A stretch of DNA of 64,000 nucleotides, taken from positions 13,846-77,845 of the forward strand of contig JAWKNW010000027.1 of the NCBI GenBank assembly GCA_041391505.1. The letters run 5' to 3'. The DNA comes from Rhodothermales bacterium (lineage in GTDB: Bacteria > Bacteroidota > Rhodothermia > Rhodothermales > JAHQVL01). Made by a program: the position numbers and the translations under genes. Of the stretch, positions 61,304 through 64,000 are shown one piece after another (position 1 is the stretch's first letter; each line of letters starts with the position of its first letter). The notes beneath the pieces are model-generated. The model saw only the letters and a list, made by a program, of their open reading frames with translations, was not told the DNA's origin and did no database searches.

Positions 61304-62011
61304 TCAGTTGGCGCCGGCGGGGATGAACGCCACCAGCTCCCACGTACGCTGCCCTACGACGATCCATCGCTCCAGATCGGTCACCGGGGCGATCATCGCC
61401 TGTTCGATCCGAACCGCGCCGATGCCGGGCGCATAGTGACTCGCCATGGTCACGGTGCTGTCCAGCGGATAGCCGGCGTACCACTGGGGAGGTTCCGTCG
61501 CGAATGGCACATAGCCCTCGGGTAACGCGCGCGTATACACCACCGATTCGACCACACGCAGATCCGGTAGCGTATACGATGCGTCCATATCGGTCAGCGT
61601 CATCGTCGTACCGTCGGCAAGCACCAACACCGTCCCTTCAGCCATGGGATAGGGAAGAATCCGCTCCGTCGTTCCGTCTTCGCCAAGACGCCACAGGCCG
61701 TCCTCGCGCCACGATACGACATGCCCGCGCTCTCCGAGACTCCCGAAAGGAATCGAAAGGCCATGCCGGTCCTCGGCAATGAACCAGGGTTCACCGCCGA
61801 TCACGGTATCGATCCGCGTAACGAAGGTATCCAGGCAGGGTGCGTTTACGTGGCCGTTTAACTGGATGACTTCTTCCAGGACCCACATGTCGCCCGCTGC
61901 AAACGAAATCAGGGGAGCGATAGGCTCGGGAACGTCCACGCCGCTGTCACAGCCAGCGCTGACGTAAAGAAGGATAAACGCCAGTACGAGTGAGGATGCT
62001 AACGTTCGCAT
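61304..62011 (-). CDS. Lipoprotein of unknown function
   Basis: 235 residues. LLYVSAGCDSG is a lipobox. The mature part is beta-rich: AAGDMWVLEEVIQLNG, DTFVTRIDTVIGGEPWFIAEDRHG, HVVSWREDGLWRLGEDG, YPMAEGTVLVLADGTTMTLTD and a final WIVVGQRTWELVAFIP. It resembles other Bacteroidota surface lipoproteins that carry repeated GEPWFIAEDR-type strands, but I cannot name a family. Convergent with the polysaccharide-lyase-like gene, with the stops adjacent. Confidence 0.78.
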   Translation of the reverse strand: MRTLASSLVLAFILLYVSAGCDSGVDVPEPIAPLISFAAGDMWVLEEVIQLNGHVNAPCLDTFVTRIDTVIGGEPWFIAEDRHGLSIPFGSLGERGHVVSWREDGLWRLGEDGTTERILPYPMAEGTVLVLADGTTMTLTDMDASYTLPDLRVVESVVYTRALPEGYVPFATEPPQWYAGYPLDSTVTMASHYAPGIGAVRIEQAMIAPVTDLERWIVVGQRTWELVAFIPAGAN

Positions 62012-62083
62012 GATATACCTGCAAGGTTGGATGAGAGAAAAGCAGTAGCAGGTTTTCGATCGATGCGGATGTGGTCAGATGAG

Positions 62084-62133
62084 AAAAAAACGTTCGATCC
62101 GTCTAGCCGCTATCGCATCGACGGATCGAACGT
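62084..62133 (-). terminator. Intrinsic terminator of the trxB gene
   Basis: ACGTTCGATCCGTC and GACGGATCGAACGT form a perfect 14-bp stem with a 16-nt loop; seven T follow on the minus strand. About 40 bp past the trxB stop (62171). Confidence 0.9.
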
Positions 62134-62170
62134 GAAGATAAGCATAACACATCACTAATTCAAAATGCCG

Positions 62171-63175
62171 CTACGAAACGGTCTCGCGTAGGGCTACGCC
62201 ATGTTCGGCCAGCCAGCGCTCGGCATCAATGGCCGCCATGCAGCCCGTGCCGGCGGCCGTCACGGCCTGGCGGTAGACGTGGTCCTGGGCGTCGCCGCAG
62301 GCGAAGACACCCGGGACATTCGTATACGTCGATCCCGGCTTCGTCTGGATGTAGCCGGTCTCGTCGAGGTCCAGCCAGCCGGCGAAGACGTCCGTATTCG
62401 GCTTGTGGCCGATTGCCGCAAACATCGCCTTGACGGCCAGTTGCCCCTTTTCGCCGGTTTTGAGGTTCTCGATCACCACCCCATCCACTTCCTTCTCGCC
62501 GAGAATGTCGGTGATCACGGTATTCCAGAGGATCTCGATCTTGTCGTTTTCGAAGACCCGTTCCTGCATGATCTTCGATGCGCGGAATGCTTCGCGACGG
62601 TGAATCAGGTAGACCTTGCTCGCGAAACGCGTCAGGAAGAGCGCCTCTTCCATGGCTGTATCGCCGCCGCCCACGATCGCGACGTCCATGTTCCGGAAGA
62701 ACGCGCCATCGCACGTGGCGCATGCCGACACGCCATAGCCGAGCAGCCGCTGCTCGTTGGGCAGCCCGAGGTATTTCGCCGAGGCGCCCGTGGCGATGAT
62801 GACCGTCTGCGCCAGGATCGGGGTTTCTTCATCGACCAGCAGCCGGAACGGGCGCCGCGAGAGGTCGACGTGCGTCACCATCCCATAGCGGAGGTCGGCG
62901 CCGAAGCGCGATGCCTGCTTCTCGAACAGCTGCATCATGTCGGGCCCCATGATCCCATCGGGGAAACCGGGGTAGTTCTCGACGTCGGTCGTCGTGATCA
63001 GCTGGCCGCCCGGCTGGATCCCTTGATAGACGATCGGAGAGAGGTTGGCGCGCGCCGTGTAGAGGGCGGCGGTGAGGCCGGCCGGCCCCGTGCCCACGAT
63101 GACCACCGGCGCCACTTCGGCGCCCGAGAAGTCAACGGTTTCGAGTTTGGACAAATCGGGCATCCCGTTTCTCAT
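62171..63175 (-). CDS. trxB: Thioredoxin reductase
   Basis: 334 residues from ATG 63175; ATG 63163 is also in frame. FAD-binding VVIVGTGPAGLTAALYTARA, GGQLITTTDVENYPGFPDGI, redox-active ACATCDGAFF (Cys152, Cys155), NADPH-binding VAIVGGGDTAMEEALFL with HRREAFRASK and the FAD-end VFACGDAQDHVYRQAVTAAGTGC are all present. It reduces thioredoxin with NADPH. The partner trxA is 117 bp upstream on the same strand with a weak hairpin between them. It supplies reductant for the APS reductase at 35.7 kb. Confidence 0.96.
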   Translation of the reverse strand: MRNGMPDLSKLETVDFSGAEVAPVVIVGTGPAGLTAALYTARANLSPIVYQGIQPGGQLITTTDVENYPGFPDGIMGPDMMQLFEKQASRFGADLRYGMVTHVDLSRRPFRLLVDEETPILAQTVIIATGASAKYLGLPNEQRLLGYGVSACATCDGAFFRNMDVAIVGGGDTAMEEALFLTRFASKVYLIHRREAFRASKIMQERVFENDKIEILWNTVITDILGEKEVDGVVIENLKTGEKGQLAVKAMFAAIGHKPNTDVFAGWLDLDETGYIQTKPGSTYTNVPGVFACGDAQDHVYRQAVTAAGTGCMAAIDAERWLAEHGVALRETVS

Positions 63176-63211
63176 AGTCTGGGTGATTCAGGAAAGACTC
63201 CCGTAAAGGAA

Positions 63212-63244
63212 GAGCCCGGAGGGGCTGTGCGCTCCTCCGGGCTC
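63212..63244 (-). terminator. Hairpin between trxA and trxB
   Basis: GAGCCCGGAGG and CCTCCGGGCTC pair over 11 bp around an 11-nt loop. The following TTCCTTT on the minus strand is a weak U-tract, so it may only partly terminate. Confidence 0.55.
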
Positions 63245-63292
63245 GGTAGATCTATCGAAGCAACGCCCGTGGGGCGCCGGCGGCAGTCGACA

Positions 63293-63637
63293 TCAGGCGG
63301 TCTGCGCAACGAGCGCCTCGAGCTTGTCGTTCAACACCTTCTTCGAGACAGCGCCGATCACCTGATCGACCACGTGGCCGTCCTTGACAAACAGAAGCGT
63401 CGGAATGGAGCGTACGCCAAACTGCATGGCCGTTTCCGGGTTCCGGTCGACGTCCAGCTTGCCGATTTTGGCGCGGCCTTCGTACTCGCTAGCGAGTTGT
63501 TCGATCACAGGCGCAATCATGCGGCAGGGACCGCACCACGTCGCCCAGAAATCGATCAGCACCGGCGTTTCGGAGTCGAGCACTTCGCTCTTGAAATTGG
63601 CATCGGTAAGGGTAACATATTTGGCGTTATCAGCCAT
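63293..63637 (-). CDS. trxA: Thioredoxin
   Basis: 114 residues. TLTDANFKSEVL and LIDFWATWCGPCRMIAPVIEQL give the thioredoxin active site WCGPC (Cys35, Cys38), followed by KLDVDRNPETAMQFGVRSIPTLLFVKDG with the conserved cis-Pro. It is the cytosolic disulfide reductant for ribonucleotide reductase, methionine sulfoxide reductase and APS reductase. A strong AGGAGG lies 6 nt before ATG 63637. Confidence 0.97.
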   Translation of the reverse strand: MADNAKYVTLTDANFKSEVLDSETPVLIDFWATWCGPCRMIAPVIEQLASEYEGRAKIGKLDVDRNPETAMQFGVRSIPTLLFVKDGHVVDQVIGAVSKKVLNDKLEALVAQTA

Positions 63638-63791
63638 GTTTTGCCTCCTACTTGAAAAGCTAAAACGTCTTGTGTTGCCGGACGATGAACATGATCGTCG
63701 ACCTGTTGGTTTCTCCGGGCGGGGTATTCGTTACAATATCACGACCAGGGTGCGATCTGGGCGCATTCGCCCGTTATTGGGTATCGGCTGT
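63638..63791. other. Intergenic region upstream of trxA
   Basis: 153 bp between the purL end and trxA. The right 20 bp before trxA hold AGGAGG. TAGCTTTT just upstream of it resembles a -7 element, without a convincing -33 partner. Nothing else seen. Confidence 0.4.
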
Positions 63792-64000
63792 CTACGCTTT
63801 TCCTTGCATCATCGCAGGCAGCGCATTTTCATAGACATCCTTCAAGGTGGCGCCGTCCACATCCACGAGCGTCTGCCCACCCCGACGAATGCGCAGCGCT
63901 CCATCCGTCACGACACCGATCCGGGTCAACTGAACACCCGCGTGCGTGGCGATCTGCCCGAGTTTTTCTTCATCGGCCGCATGGGCCGTCAGCACGATGC
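63792..64000 (-). CDS. purL: Phosphoribosylformylglycinamidine synthase II (C-terminal end, truncated)
   Basis: The frame is open to the window edge and stops at 63792, giving the last 69 residues. VLTAHAADEEKLGQIATHAGVQLTRIGVVTDG ... TLVDVDGATLKDVYENALP matches the C-terminal AIRS-C end of PurL (sensor-like Gly-Val followed by the WE/YEN motif). It makes FGAM in purine synthesis. Only the tail is seen, so the call rests on a short region and direct context cannot be used. Confidence 0.7.
   Translation of the reverse strand, partial: IVLTAHAADEEKLGQIATHAGVQLTRIGVVTDGALRIRRGGQTLVDVDGATLKDVYENALPAMMQGKA

Noticed and set aside
1..64000. tRNA or rRNA genes
   Set aside because: I looked for GGTTCGAATCC-like T-arms and acceptor stems; the few near matches (for example around 12960) have no partner stems.

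Overview
The window is GC-rich (well above 60 % by eye) and gene-dense. It looks like a chromosomal segment of a marine or halotolerant member of the Rhodothermota/Bacteroidota. The main evidence is the C-terminal part of SprA, the type IX secretion (T9SS) outer-membrane translocon, at the left edge, plus several secreted proteins ending in a Bacteroidota-type T9SS sorting domain (YPNPF ... GxYxYxL...). Supporting evidence is the short prolyl-tRNA synthetase, the SDR-type threonine dehydrogenase and promoter-like TTG / TAnnTTyG element pairs. No rRNA, tRNA, insertion sequence, prophage or CRISPR array was seen; this is core chromosome with scattered small repeats.

Layout. 1-9.6 kb: sprA end, lipB, a small acidic protein, DUF423 membrane protein, a T9SS cargo protein, rsfS, a LytR_C-domain protein, a small secreted protein, then tsaD - chorismate mutase - mltG. 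9.7-19.8 kb: FadL-type outer-membrane protein, a Tyr-rich/Ser-Arg-rich lipoprotein, proS, a large plant-type LRR protein, a cyclase-FHA protein and a Tat-exported TIM-barrel protein. 19.9-26.5 kb: PEP-hydrolase-family protein, a palindromic tandem repeat, the threonine-to-glycine pair kbl/tdh, sthA, a lipoprotein and a small beta-barrel. 26.6-34.8 kb: three large exported proteins in one orientation (cadherin-like repeats, PEGA domain, T9SS cargo). 35.1-40.4 kb: a leftward sulfate-assimilation operon (sulfite reductase, unknown gene, uroporphyrinogen-III methyltransferase, APS/PAPS reductase, siroheme synthase). 40.9-50 kb: S9 peptidase, two lipoproteins, MOSC protein, Big_1-type lipoprotein, aromatic amino-acid decarboxylase-like enzyme and ABC permease. 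50-53.8 kb: proA, proB, cysteine desulfurase. 53.9-64 kb: amidohydrolase, a 14-bp tandem array, pdxH, a cystathionine gamma-synthase family enzyme, proline dehydrogenase, a polysaccharide-lyase-like dockerin protein, trxB, trxA and the end of purL.

The most interesting element is the 5' leader of the sulfate-assimilation operon. Between a plausible promoter (about 40403-40434, minus strand) and the sulfite reductase start (40163) lies a 22-codon ORF with a good Shine-Dalgarno sequence. It begins Met followed directly by four TGT cysteine codons, and a strong hairpin plus U-tract follows it. This is the architecture of a cysteine-responsive ribosome-mediated attenuator. About 190 bp further upstream is an orphan leftward intrinsic terminator with no ORF feeding it, a possible small-RNA 3' end.

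A second theme is repeats built on a 7-nt period: inverted TTGAACC/GGTTCAA heptads at four gene boundaries (2402, 9608, 14761, 50054), an 11-copy 14-bp array (55629-55782) and a 37-bp palindrome-bearing array (20779-20918).
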